Shown here: piece after piece, positions 9,364 through 17,181 of the stretch | How positions within the stretch are numbered: position 1 is the stretch's first letter | Layout of the letters: each line of letters starts with the position of its first letter | Source: Sphingomonas sp. | GTDB taxonomy: Bacteria; Pseudomonadota; Alphaproteobacteria; Sphingomonadales; Sphingomonadaceae | Length of the DNA stretch: 64,000 bases | Reading direction: 5' to 3' | Assembly (NCBI RefSeq): GCF_017745215.1 | Contig: NZ_JAGHZV010000001.1 | Location: 434,001 to 498,000 of the forward strand | Made by a program: the position numbers and the translations under genes | Notes under the pieces: model-generated | Seen by the model: the letters and a program-made list of their open reading frames with translations, nothing else | Databases searched by the model: none | What the model was told of the DNA's origin: nothing

Positions 9364-10441
9364 TCGAGCGATGCCGCCGCTGGAGCCCGCGCCGCCGCTG
9401 TCGCGGTTCGAGTTCTGGCCCGGCTGGATCTTCTACTTGCCGATCTGGGGTCTGGTGATCGGGTTGGCGATCCGTCACCGCGGGCTGCGTCTGCCGCTGC
9501 TCGCCAATCCGGCGCTGCCGGCGGGCGGGCTGGTGGGCGAATCCAAGAGCGAGGCCTTTGCCGCGCTCTCCGGACCCGAGCGCGACGTCCTTGCGCCCTA
9601 TGCCACGCTGCTTCGGTGCGGCAATGCCGGGGTGCAGGTCGCCGTGGCCGAAGCGGCGATGGCAGCGGCGGGGATCGGCTATCCGGTGGTGGCCAAGCCC
9701 GACCTCGGATGCCGGGGTGCCGGCGTGCGGCCGGTGCGCGACCGCGCCGAACTGCTCGCCTATCTGCACGGCTTTCCGCGCGGCGAGACGCTGATCCTGC
9801 AGCGGCTCGCCGTGGGCGCGGGTGAGGCTGGTGTTTTCTACGTCCGCGAACCTGGGCGGCGGCAGGGGGGCATCCTCTCGCTCACGCTCAAATATTTCCC
9901 CGAGATCATCGGCGACGGCCGGGCGACGATCGAGACGTTGATCCGCCGCGATCCGCGCGCAGGCCAGGTGGCGCGCCTCTATCTGCCGCGCTTTGCCGGG
10001 CGGCTGGGCGAGGTGCCGGCGTCTGGCGAGCGGGTACCCCTCGTCTTCGCCGGCAATCATTCGAAGGGCGCGATCTTCCGCGACGGGCGCGGCTTCGTGA
10101 CCGAGGCGCTGGTAACCCGGTTCGACGCGATCGCCGACTCGATCCCGGGCTTCCACTTCGGCCGGTTCGACGTGCGCTTCGCGGACTTCGCGGCGTTCCG
10201 CGGGGGCCAGGGCTTCACCATCGTCGAGTTCAACGGGGCAGGTGCCGAGGCGACGCACATCTGGGACAGCCGGATGACGCTGTTCGGCGCCTGGAAGACG
10301 CTCGCGCGGCAAATGGCGCTGCTGTTCGCGATCGGCGCGGCCAATCGGCGGCTCGGCCACCGGCCCGAAGGCTGGCGCATGCTGATCGCGCGATGGAGAC
10401 GTGAAAGACGAGCGACGAAACGCTATCCGCTGACCGCGTGA
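9356..10441 (+). CDS. ATP-grasp family ligase (carboxylate-amine / D-Ala-D-Ala ligase-like)
   Basis: About 361 residues from GTG 9356, or 356 from ATG 9371. The GTG overlaps the previous stop by 8 nt and is preceded by GCGAGG, so I prefer it slightly. An amphipathic/hydrophobic N-terminus (FEFWPGWIFYLPIWGLVIGLAI) suggests membrane association. The ATP-grasp fold follows: GYPVVAKPDLGCRGAGV (lysine plus glycine-rich loop), ETLILQRL, and late metal-binding residues in FTIVEFNGAGAEATH. ATP-grasp enzymes join a carboxylate to an amine or thiol via acyl phosphate. The substrates here are unknown. Part of the DoxX / TTC38 / ATP-grasp / serine hydrolase operon. Confidence 0.8.
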   Translation: MPDRAMPPLEPAPPLSRFEFWPGWIFYLPIWGLVIGLAIRHRGLRLPLLANPALPAGGLVGESKSEAFAALSGPERDVLAPYATLLRCGNAGVQVAVAEAAMAAAGIGYPVVAKPDLGCRGAGVRPVRDRAELLAYLHGFPRGETLILQRLAVGAGEAGVFYVREPGRRQGGILSLTLKYFPEIIGDGRATIETLIRRDPRAGQVARLYLPRFAGRLGEVPASGERVPLVFAGNHSKGAIFRDGRGFVTEALVTRFDAIADSIPGFHFGRFDVRFADFAAFRGGQGFTIVEFNGAGAEATHIWDSRMTLFGAWKTLARQMALLFAIGAANRRLGHRPEGWRMLIARWRRERRATKRYPLTA

Positions 10442-11556
10442 CGCTTCCTCCACCCCTCGACTGGCGCGAGGCCGGCATCGGGCCCGGGCCCGACGTGCCG
10501 GCCGAGCGCCGCGTGACGCGCGCGAACTGGCGGACCTGGCCCTATACGCGCTGGGCCTTCCAGCATGCGCGCGAGCTGGTGCCGTCGGTGGCGCTGCCGG
10601 GCGGTTCGCCGCGAGCCTTGCCCGAGCGCCCGGTGGATCTCGGCTGGAACGCGTTCCTCGCCGAGACCTACACCGACGCGGCGCTCGTGCTCCACCGCGG
10701 CGCGATCGTCTACGAACGTTACTTCAACGGCATGACTCCGGCGACGCCGCACATGGCCTTCTCGATCACCAAGTCGATCGCCGGGATCGTCGCCGAGCGG
10801 CTGATCGACGCGGGACGACTCGACGCCGAGGCCAAGGTCGAGGCGCTGTTGCCCGAGCTTGCAGCAAGCGGCTTCGCCGATGCGACCGTCCGTCAGGTTC
10901 TCGACATGACCGACGGCGCCGCGTTCGACGAGGATTATGCCAATCCCGACGCCGAAGTGCACCGCTACTCGGCGGCCTATTGGGGCGACAGCACCGAGGG
11001 CGTGCTCGGCGCGCTGCCCATGCTGACGCGGCGCTCGGCCGCGCCCGGCGCGCAGTTCCGCTACCGCACCGCCGCCGCAGACGTGCTCGCGCACCTGCTC
11101 CGCCGCGCCACCGGCGAGCGGCTGGCGGCACTTGTGGCGCGCGAAGTCTGGCAGCCGTCAGGCTGCGGCGACGAGGCCCATATGCTCGTCGACACTTCGG
11201 GTCTCGAGATGGCCGGGACCGGGCTCAACGCGACCGCCCGCGACCTCGCGCGCGTGGGGCTGTGGCTGATTGAGGAGCGCCGCCTGCTCGCCGGGCTCGC
11301 CGAGGGCGGCGACCGGGCGCTGTTCGACGCCGCCTATGGCGAGGTGCGGCCGGGCGGATCGTACCGCAGCCTCTGGTGGATCGACCATGACAGCGGATTG
11401 ATCGCGGCGAACGGCGTGTTCGGCCAGCGGCTGTGGATCGATCCGGCGGCCGAGCTCGTCGTGGTGAAGCTCGGCTCGCATCCGGTGACGAGCAACGGCT
11501 TCACCGAAGCGCTCCACCGCGCCCAATTCGCTAGGCTGCGCGAGACGCTGGGCTGA
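10438..11556 (+). CDS. Beta-lactamase-family serine hydrolase (NylB / 6-aminohexanoate-dimer hydrolase-like)
   Basis: 372 residues, starting at GTG 10438 in a GTGA overlap with the ATP-grasp stop. It carries the catalytic SxxK tetrad (S-I-T-K in MAFSITKSIAG) and the NylB-type stretch 'DMTDGAAFDEDYANPDAEV'. YRTAAADV stands where the family has its catalytic Tyr. A KLGSHP strand stands at the KTG position. No signal peptide is apparent, so it is probably cytoplasmic. The family includes amide and ester hydrolases. Being fused into an operon with an ATP-grasp ligase suggests formation and cleavage of the same kind of amide bond, which is inference. Confidence 0.82.
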   Translation: MTLPPPLDWREAGIGPGPDVPAERRVTRANWRTWPYTRWAFQHARELVPSVALPGGSPRALPERPVDLGWNAFLAETYTDAALVLHRGAIVYERYFNGMTPATPHMAFSITKSIAGIVAERLIDAGRLDAEAKVEALLPELAASGFADATVRQVLDMTDGAAFDEDYANPDAEVHRYSAAYWGDSTEGVLGALPMLTRRSAAPGAQFRYRTAAADVLAHLLRRATGERLAALVAREVWQPSGCGDEAHMLVDTSGLEMAGTGLNATARDLARVGLWLIEERRLLAGLAEGGDRALFDAAYGEVRPGGSYRSLWWIDHDSGLIAANGVFGQRLWIDPAAELVVVKLGSHPVTSNGFTEALHRAQFARLRETLG

Positions 11557-11638
11557 CCGGCGGGAGGCGCGGCACCGAATCGAGCAGCGAGGCGGAGCAC
11601 ATCGCCAGGAAGGCGACCGGGATCAGGACGCGTTTCAT
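11531..11638 (-). CDS. Possible 35-residue hydrophobic peptide coupled to the patatin gene
   Basis: Peptide MKRVLIPVAFLAMCSASLLDSVPRLPPVSPASRAA. Its ATG overlaps the patatin stop as ATGA (11635-11638), the usual sign of translational coupling. The N-terminus has a charged start, a hydrophobic stretch, and a Cys at residue 14 that resembles, but does not convincingly match, a lipobox. Its 3' end overlaps the convergent serine hydrolase by 26 bp. Nothing like it is recognised, and it may be an accidental frame. Confidence 0.4.
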   Translation of the reverse strand: MKRVLIPVAFLAMCSASLLDSVPRLPPVSPASRAA

Positions 11639-12783
11639 ACCGCCGCGCTCGCCGGCGTCTCGACCATGCGCCCGCCCATCGCCTCGTGCAGCACGAAGCC
11701 CTCGAGCGGATCGACCTCGGCGCGCCACGGCCCCTGGTCGAGCGTGCGCATCGTGTCGCGATAGCCCGCATCCCAGCGCGCGCGGATGCCCGAGGGCGAG
11801 AAGTCGATGTCCTTCGAATGATCCTCATAGTCGAGCGCCGGCGCGAGCAGGCGGATCACGTGCATCCGCGTCGGGCAGCCATAGGCCGCCATCGCCGCGA
11901 CGTCCGCGTTGGTCCGCTGCGCGTCGGGGACGAGCGCGGCGAGTTCGGTGATGATGTGCCGCAGCTTGTGGAGCTGGCGCTGGCGCTTGATGTGCGTGCT
12001 CGCGCGCGACGAATATTGCACGTCCTTCTGGCGGTTCATCACTTCCCAGATCGTCTGGGGCTCGGGCCCGTGCGGGTTCCAGATGTGCACCGCATAGACC
12101 ACCGAGTTGCGCCGCGGATTATCGTCGAACACCACTTCGACCGGCGTGTTGGAGAGGATGCCGCCGTCCCAGTAGAGCTCGTCGTCGATGCGCACCGCCG
12201 GGAAGGCGGGGGGCAGCGCGCCCGAAGCGAGGACGTGGCGCAGGTCGAGCGGCATGTCGCGCGAGTCGAAATAATGCATCTCGCTGGTGCGCACGCATGA
12301 GGCGCCCACGGTCAGCCGCACCTCGCAGGCGTTGACCAGGCCGAAGTCGACCAGCTCGCCCAGCGTCTCGCGCAGCGGATCGACCGAATAATAGCCGGCA
12401 CCTTCTGCGCCCAGCGTCGCGTGCGGACTGAGGAACGCCATCGGGTTGGGATTGAAGAAGGCGGGCAGTCCCCCGGTGACCGAGCTCCAGTTGCGCATCA
12501 TCGTCGAGAGCGCGGTGGGCAGCATCTCGTCGAACCAATGGCCGTGCTCGACGCGCTTCCAGAACTCGCGGAGCCGGTCCATCCGGTCGGCCTTGGCGTT
12601 GCCCGCGATGATCGCGGCGTTGATCGCGCCGATCGAGGTGCCGATCACCCAGTCGGGCTCGATCCCGGCCTCGTGCAGCGCCTGATAGACGCCGACCTGA
12701 TAGGCGCCGAGCGCGCCGCCGCCCTGGAGGACGAGCACTTGCTGGCCGAGGCCGGTGAGTTCGGTCATGAGCTTCTTGGTCAT
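11635..12783 (-). CDS. Patatin-like phospholipase with C-terminal DUF3734-type domain
   Basis: 382 residues. The oxyanion-hole glycine motif is QGGGALGAYQVGVYQAL, the nucleophile elbow is GTSIG, and the catalytic Asp is in YWDGG, so the Ser-Asp dyad of patatins is complete. The C-terminal 120 residues (from about TIWEVMNRQKDVQYSSR) match the region found in alphaproteobacterial patatins that are often encoded beside 3-hydroxybutyrate dehydrogenase. That context points to lipid or PHB-related ester hydrolysis. ATG 12783 has 11 bp to the upstream NADH dehydrogenase stop. No signal peptide. Confidence 0.87.
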   Translation of the reverse strand: MTKKLMTELTGLGQQVLVLQGGGALGAYQVGVYQALHEAGIEPDWVIGTSIGAINAAIIAGNAKADRMDRLREFWKRVEHGHWFDEMLPTALSTMMRNWSSVTGGLPAFFNPNPMAFLSPHATLGAEGAGYYSVDPLRETLGELVDFGLVNACEVRLTVGASCVRTSEMHYFDSRDMPLDLRHVLASGALPPAFPAVRIDDELYWDGGILSNTPVEVVFDDNPRRNSVVYAVHIWNPHGPEPQTIWEVMNRQKDVQYSSRASTHIKRQRQLHKLRHIITELAALVPDAQRTNADVAAMAAYGCPTRMHVIRLLAPALDYEDHSKDIDFSPSGIRARWDAGYRDTMRTLDQGPWRAEVDPLEGFVLHEAMGGRMVETPASAAV

Positions 12784-12794
12784 CGTTGCTGTCC

Positions 12795-14033
12795 TCAAGG
12801 ATGCGGGGCATCGCCGGTGATGAGCCGGGCGCCGCGTTCGAAGGTGAGATAGTTCCAGAGCCAGGTCGCCCCGACCGCGAGCCGGTTGCGGAAGCCGGCG
12901 AGGAAGAAGATGTGCGCGGTGCACCAGAGCAGCCACGCGGGCGTGCCCGAGAGCCGCACCCGGCCGAAGTCGATCACCGCGCGGTGGCGGCCGATCGTCG
13001 CGAGATTGCCCCAGTCGCGGTAGCGGAAGGGTTGGCGCGTCCGGCCCAGGATCACGCGACCGACGTAGCGGCCCTGCTGCTTGGCGACGGGCGCGATGCC
13101 GGGGAGCATGCGGCCGCGCGCGTCAGTGCAGGCGGCGGTGTCGCCGATGGCGAAGATCTGGGCGTGCCCGAGCAGCTGGAGATTGGGGCCCACGATCGCG
13201 CGGCCGGCCCGATCGCTCGCCGCGCCCAGCCAGGCCGCGGCGGGCGAGGCGCGGACGCCTGCGGCCCAGATCACCGTGTGCGCCGCGACCCGCTCGTTGC
13301 CGATCGTCACGCCTTCCGCATCGATCGCGCTGACCGGTGCGCCGGTGCGGACTTCGACGCCGAGCTGTTCGATCGCGGCGCGCGCCTTGGCGGACAGGGC
13401 AGGGGGAAAGCTCGGCAGCAGCCGCTCGCCCGCTTCGACGAGCATCACGCGCGCGCAATGCGGCGTGATGCTGCGGAAATCCTCGGAGACGCCGAGCCGC
13501 GCCAGCTCGGCGATCGCGCCGGCCATCTCGACGCCGGTGGGCCCGCCGCCGATCACCACGAAGGTGAGCAGCGCGCGGCGGCGCTCGGGATCGGCCTCGG
13601 TCTCGGCACGCTCGAAGGCGAGCAGCACCTTGCGGCGCACGGCGGTCGCGTCGTCGAGCGTCTTGATGCCGGGCGCATGCTCGGCCCAGCCGTCCCGGCC
13701 GAAATAGCTGTGCCGCGCGCCGGTCGCGAGCACGAGCCAGTCATAGCCGAGGCTGCGCCCGTCCTCGAGCCGGACCATGCGCGCATCGGCATCGACGCCC
13801 CCGACGCGGCCGAGCATGACGCGCGCGTTCGCCTGGCGGCGCAGGATCGCGCGGATCGGCGCGGCGATGTCGGCGGGCGACAGGCCGGCGGTCGCCACCT
13901 GGTAGAGCAGGGGCTGGAAGAGGTGGTGGTTGCGCTGGTCGACGACGGTGACGTCGACATCGGCGCGGGCGAGCGCGCGCGCAGCGGCGAGACCGCCGAA
14001 GCCGGCGCCCACGATCACGACGCGTGGCCGCAT
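12795..14033 (-). CDS. ndh: Type II NADH dehydrogenase (NDH-2)
   Basis: 412 residues. The FAD motif GAGFGG is at 9-14, with HHLFQPLLYQVATAGLSPADIA following, a strong NDH-2 signature. The NADH motif VIGGGPTGVE is central, and FAIGDTAA plus PVAKQQGRYVG occur in the C-terminal half. A hydrophobic C-terminal region (TPAWLLWCTAHIFFLAGFRNR) gives the monotopic membrane anchor. It transfers electrons from NADH to quinone without pumping protons. In this cluster it would reoxidise the NADH made by the adjacent 3-hydroxybutyrate dehydrogenase. Good GGAGGG ribosome site upstream of ATG 14033. Confidence 0.9.
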   Translation of the reverse strand: MRPRVVIVGAGFGGLAAARALARADVDVTVVDQRNHHLFQPLLYQVATAGLSPADIAAPIRAILRRQANARVMLGRVGGVDADARMVRLEDGRSLGYDWLVLATGARHSYFGRDGWAEHAPGIKTLDDATAVRRKVLLAFERAETEADPERRRALLTFVVIGGGPTGVEMAGAIAELARLGVSEDFRSITPHCARVMLVEAGERLLPSFPPALSAKARAAIEQLGVEVRTGAPVSAIDAEGVTIGNERVAAHTVIWAAGVRASPAAAWLGAASDRAGRAIVGPNLQLLGHAQIFAIGDTAACTDARGRMLPGIAPVAKQQGRYVGRVILGRTRQPFRYRDWGNLATIGRHRAVIDFGRVRLSGTPAWLLWCTAHIFFLAGFRNRLAVGATWLWNYLTFERGARLITGDAPHP

Positions 14034-14062
14034 CCGTCCCTCCGATATTGCTCGAGCTCGAT

Positions 14063-14090
14063 CAGGACTCCGCCCGTGGGCGGAGTCCTG
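14063..14090. repeat. Perfect 13-bp inverted repeat between bdhA and ndh
   Basis: CAGGACTCCGCCC at 14063-14075 and its exact complement at 14078-14090, only 2 bases apart. It sits in the 142-bp intergenic region of the minus-strand operon, with no T-tract after it in that direction. It may be an attenuator, an mRNA-processing hairpin, or a protein-binding palindrome. Confidence 0.7.
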
Positions 14091-14175
14091 CGAGCGTGCC
14101 GCGGCGAGGGGGCCGGCCGCGGAATGGCGAAACAGGCGGCGAGCTCGGGCCTGAGCCCGTGGAAGCGCGGGCGGC

Positions 14176-14997
14176 TCATTGCGCGGTCCACCCGCCGTCG
14201 ACCGGCAGCGCCGCGCCCGTGATCGAGCGGCCCCATTCGGTGCAGAGGAATGCCGCGAGCGCGCCGAGCTCCTCGACTTCGGCGAAGCGCTTGCTCGGCT
14301 GCGCGGCGAGGAGGACGTCGTTGATGACCTGCTCGCGCGTGAGGCCGCGGGCCCGGGCGGTGTCGTCGATCTGGTTCTCGACCAGCGGGGTCCAGACATA
14401 GCCCGGGCAGATCGCATTGGCGGTCACGCCGAAGCGCGCGCCTTCGAGCGCGAGCACCTTGGTGAGCCCCAGCACGCCGTGCTTGGCGGCGGTGTAGGCG
14501 CTCTTGTAGGGCGAGGCGACGAGCGCATGCGCAGAGGCGACGTTGATGATCCGCCCCCAGCGGCGTGCCTTCATCGCGGCGAAGGCAGTGCGGCTGGTGT
14601 GGAAGGCGGCCGACAGGTTGAGCGCGAGGATCGCGTCCCATTTCTCGGCGGGGAAGTCCTCGATCGGGCTGACGTGCTGGATGCCCGCGTTGTTCACCAG
14701 GATGTCGACCTTGCCGTAGAGCGCCTCGGTCTCCTCGACGAGGCGGACGGCGCCGGCCGGGTCCATCAGGTTCGCGCCATTATAGGCGACTCGGGTGCCG
14801 CAGCTGCATTCCAGCTCGCTGCACGTGACCTCGATGTCGCGCGGCGCGCCGAGGCCGTTGATGACTACGTCGGCGCCCGCGGCGGCGAGCGCGCGAGCGA
14901 TGCCCAGGCCGATGCCGCTGGTCGATCCGGTGACGATCGCCGCTTTGCCGGCGAGCGGCTTCGCGGTCTCGACGCGCTCCATGACTTCGGTTTCCAT
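14176..14997 (-). CDS. bdhA: 3-hydroxybutyrate dehydrogenase (short-chain dehydrogenase)
   Basis: 273 residues. It has the SDR cofactor motif TGSTSGIGLGIA, NNAGIQHVSPIEDFP (very typical of D-3-hydroxybutyrate dehydrogenases), the catalytic Ser in NVASAHALVASPYKSAYTAAKHG with Tyr and Lys in YTAAK, and the VWTPLVENQI specificity segment. It oxidises D-3-hydroxybutyrate to acetoacetate with NAD+, the step after PHB depolymerisation. ATG 14997 follows AAGGAG. It is the first gene of a bdhA / ndh / patatin unit on the minus strand. There is a short non-conserved N-terminal extension of about 15 residues. Confidence 0.9.
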   Translation of the reverse strand: METEVMERVETAKPLAGKAAIVTGSTSGIGLGIARALAAAGADVVINGLGAPRDIEVTCSELECSCGTRVAYNGANLMDPAGAVRLVEETEALYGKVDILVNNAGIQHVSPIEDFPAEKWDAILALNLSAAFHTSRTAFAAMKARRWGRIINVASAHALVASPYKSAYTAAKHGVLGLTKVLALEGARFGVTANAICPGYVWTPLVENQIDDTARARGLTREQVINDVLLAAQPSKRFAEVEELGALAAFLCTEWGRSITGAALPVDGGWTAQ

Positions 14998-15137
14998 GTC
15001 CTGCTCCTTGGGGGATTCTCGAAATTGCCCCTCAAGGATGCCGGCGATCGGGGGTTCGGCGGAAATGCGCATCGCGCATCGAATCCATGCGCTCTCTCGA
15101 ATGGAGCGGCCGGCGGGCGGGGCGTAATTGGATCGGC

Positions 15138-15216
15138 GTCACGGGACCCGGGCCGGCTGAACGGACCGCCAGACCCCCCGAACGCCAGGTCCGGATCAGG
15201 GCCCGTGTCCCGTGAC
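15138..15216. repeat. Long imperfect inverted repeat in the bdhA-cupin divergent region
   Basis: 17-base arms (15138-15154 and 15200-15216; outer 10 bases GTCACGGGAC) pair with one mismatch across a 45-base spacer, 24 bp before the cupin start. It would form a large hairpin in the cupin leader on the plus strand, or serve as two half-sites for a regulator of both promoters. Confidence 0.65.
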
Positions 15217-15239
15217 GAACTCCGTTTCAGACAAAGGAC

Positions 15240-15698
15240 ATGGCAATGATGACCAAGACCCGTCTGGCCGTGGCGATGATTGCCGCAGCCGCTCCCTTCG
15301 CCTTCGCAGCGCCCGCCTTCGCCGGCGAATGCCCCGCCGGCCAGATGGCGGCGAACCCGCTGGCGGGTGCGCCGACCGCGCCGCTCAACGTCACCGACGA
15401 CGTGATCGGCTCGATCGACCTGACCAAGGAGCTCGGCATCGCCGACCGCGACCTGCGCCTGCGCCGGCTGGTGGTTCAGCCCGGCGGGATCGTGCCGTTG
15501 CACAGCCACAAGGGCCGCCCGGCGCTGATCATCACCGTCTCGGGCCAGGTCACCGAATATCGCAGCACTTGCTCCACCGGCATCGTCCATCCCGCCGGCG
15601 ACGTCGCGCGCGAGGCCGACGGGATCAGCCACTGGTGGCGCAACGAAGGCACCGAGCCCGCGGTGCTGCTCTCGGCCGACGTCAAGAAGCGCGACTGA
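15240..15698 (+). CDS. Secreted small cupin-domain protein
   Basis: 150-152 residues. A signal peptide (TRLAVAMIAAAAPFAFAAPAFA) is followed by a single cupin barrel with PGGIVPLHSHKGRPALIITVSGQVTEY, where HSH supplies metal ligands, and a second motif around GISHWWRNEG. ATGs at 15240, 15246 and 15249 are possible. The AAAGGA site is only one base before 15240 but seven before 15246, so 15246 is the more likely start. Function unknown; small periplasmic cupins often bind sugars or metals. It diverges from bdhA. Confidence 0.85.
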   Translation: MAMMTKTRLAVAMIAAAAPFAFAAPAFAGECPAGQMAANPLAGAPTAPLNVTDDVIGSIDLTKELGIADRDLRLRRLVVQPGGIVPLHSHKGRPALIITVSGQVTEYRSTCSTGIVHPAGDVAREADGISHWWRNEGTEPAVLLSADVKKRD

Positions 15699-15818
15699 GC
15701 GCAAAGCGAACCCCCAAGCGTCGGCGGGCCTCTTCCCTGACCGCCGATGCGTCCCCGGCGCGGCGCCGTTCTTCGAGGATGCGGAACGGTGCCGCGCCAC
15801 CCCCAGAGGTGCCGGCTC

Positions 15819-16235
15819 ATGAGCGACGAATACCGCCGCGGTGTCGATGTGCTCGCCCAGCTCGGCCTCGCGACGGCCGAGACCACGGCGAACCGCGTCG
15901 CCGAAGTCGCGCCCGATTTCGCGCGGATGGCAATCGCCTTCCCCTATGGCGAAGTGTTCGCCCGGCCGCGGCTCGATCTCGCCAGCCGCGAACTCGCCGC
16001 GGTTTCCGCGCTCGCCGCCCGTGGCGATGCGATCCCCCAGCTGCGCGTCCATGTCGCCGCCGCGCTCCGCATCGGCTGGAGCCGCGAGGCGCTGGTCGAA
16101 GCGCTGATGCAGGTCGCGATATTCGCCGGCTTCCCCGCCGCGATCAACGCGATCTCAGCGTGTCACGACATGCTCTCGAGCTCGGCGGGCTGCTCCAGCC
16201 CGGCCCAGAGCTCCGGATTGGGAGACGGCCATTGA
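15819..16235 (+). CDS. Carboxymuconolactone decarboxylase-family protein
   Basis: 138 residues. The N-terminus MSDEYRRGVDVLAQL and the body (DLASRELAAVSALAARGDAIPQLRVHVAAALRIGWSREALVEALMQVAIFAGFPAAINA) match the CMD/AhpD fold, closest to gamma-carboxymuconolactone decarboxylase. The AhpD CxxC pair is absent, so peroxidase activity is unlikely. No other protocatechuate-pathway gene is near, so the true substrate is uncertain. Its last 73 bp overlap the convergent LysR gene. Confidence 0.8.
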   Translation: MSDEYRRGVDVLAQLGLATAETTANRVAEVAPDFARMAIAFPYGEVFARPRLDLASRELAAVSALAARGDAIPQLRVHVAAALRIGWSREALVEALMQVAIFAGFPAAINAISACHDMLSSSAGCSSPAQSSGLGDGH

Positions 16236-17098
16236 TGCCGCCGAGCCTCGCGCACGAAGGCGCCGACCGCCGGCGAATGCGGCCGGCCGCGCACGGTCGC
16301 GAGATAGATCGTCCGCGCATAGCCGGGATCGACCAGCGGGCGCACGACGACCTCCGGGTTGGTCACGCAATATTCGGGGAAGAAGCCGAAGCCGAGCCCG
16401 GCCTGGATCATCCCCTGCACCCAGTCGTCGCGCGGGCTGGAGAAGACCTTCCGCGTCTGGATGCCGCGACGGGTGAAGTCGGCATGGACGACATCGAACA
16501 CCTCGCAGTTCGACCGCGCGACATAGGGCTCGTCGTGCAGGTCGGCGACGCGCACGGGATTGCGCGCGACGAGGTGATGGTTCTGCGGCAGCACGACCAC
16601 GAACCGCTCCTGGAAGACGGGCAGCTGGTGGAGCGTCGGCGGCAGCTCCTCGGGGATACCGATGATGCCGATCTCGAGCTCGCCCTTCTCCAGCCGCTCG
16701 ACCATGAGGTCGGGCGCGGAATCGATGATCCGCACCTCGACGCCGGGATTGCTCGCCTGGAAGCGGACGATCAGGTCCGAGACGAGCTGCGGGCCGATCG
16801 TGCACATGGCGCCCAGCGTCAGCGTGACCTGCTCGAGCTTCTTGGCCGATTTGGCCGCCTCCTTCGCGGCGCGGGTCGAGGCTTCGACGCTCTCGAGATA
16901 GGGGAGCATCATCCGGCCGAGCTCGGAGAGATGGGTGTTGTTGCGCTCGCGGTTGAACAGCGGGCCCCCCAGCTCATGCTCGAGCTGCTGGATGGCGCGG
17001 GTCAGGGCCGGCTGGCTGACGTTGCACTGCTCGGCGGCGCGCGTGAAGTTCAGCGTCTTCGCGAGCGCCACGAAATAGCGGACCTGCTGCATTTCCAT
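16163..17098 (-). CDS. LysR-family transcriptional regulator
   Basis: 311 residues. The N-terminal winged helix-turn-helix is clear (MEMQQVRYFVALAKTLNFTRAAEQCNVSQPALTRAIQQLEHELG), followed by the linker helix and a two-lobed substrate-binding domain. ATG 17098 gives the canonical N-terminus. It diverges from olsB with 83 bp between starts and runs convergently into the CMD gene. The effector is unknown; by context it may control olsB or the CMD/cupin genes. Confidence 0.9.
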   Translation of the reverse strand: MEMQQVRYFVALAKTLNFTRAAEQCNVSQPALTRAIQQLEHELGGPLFNRERNNTHLSELGRMMLPYLESVEASTRAAKEAAKSAKKLEQVTLTLGAMCTIGPQLVSDLIVRFQASNPGVEVRIIDSAPDLMVERLEKGELEIGIIGIPEELPPTLHQLPVFQERFVVVLPQNHHLVARNPVRVADLHDEPYVARSNCEVFDVVHADFTRRGIQTRKVFSSPRDDWVQGMIQAGLGFGFFPEYCVTNPEVVVRPLVDPGYARTIYLATVRGRPHSPAVGAFVREARRHQWPSPNPELWAGLEQPAELESMS

Positions 17099-17181
17099 GA
17101 ATGGGGCCCCCAAGCTCCCTTTCGCCGTCAGATATCTTCGCACGGGCGCAGGTTCGCGCCAAGTGCCGATGGAGTGACCCG

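Noticed and set aside
8630..9370. Long upstream extension of the ATP-grasp frame
   Set aside because: It overlaps the TTC38-like gene in another frame and is Arg/Ser/Ala-rich; similarity starts only after 9371.
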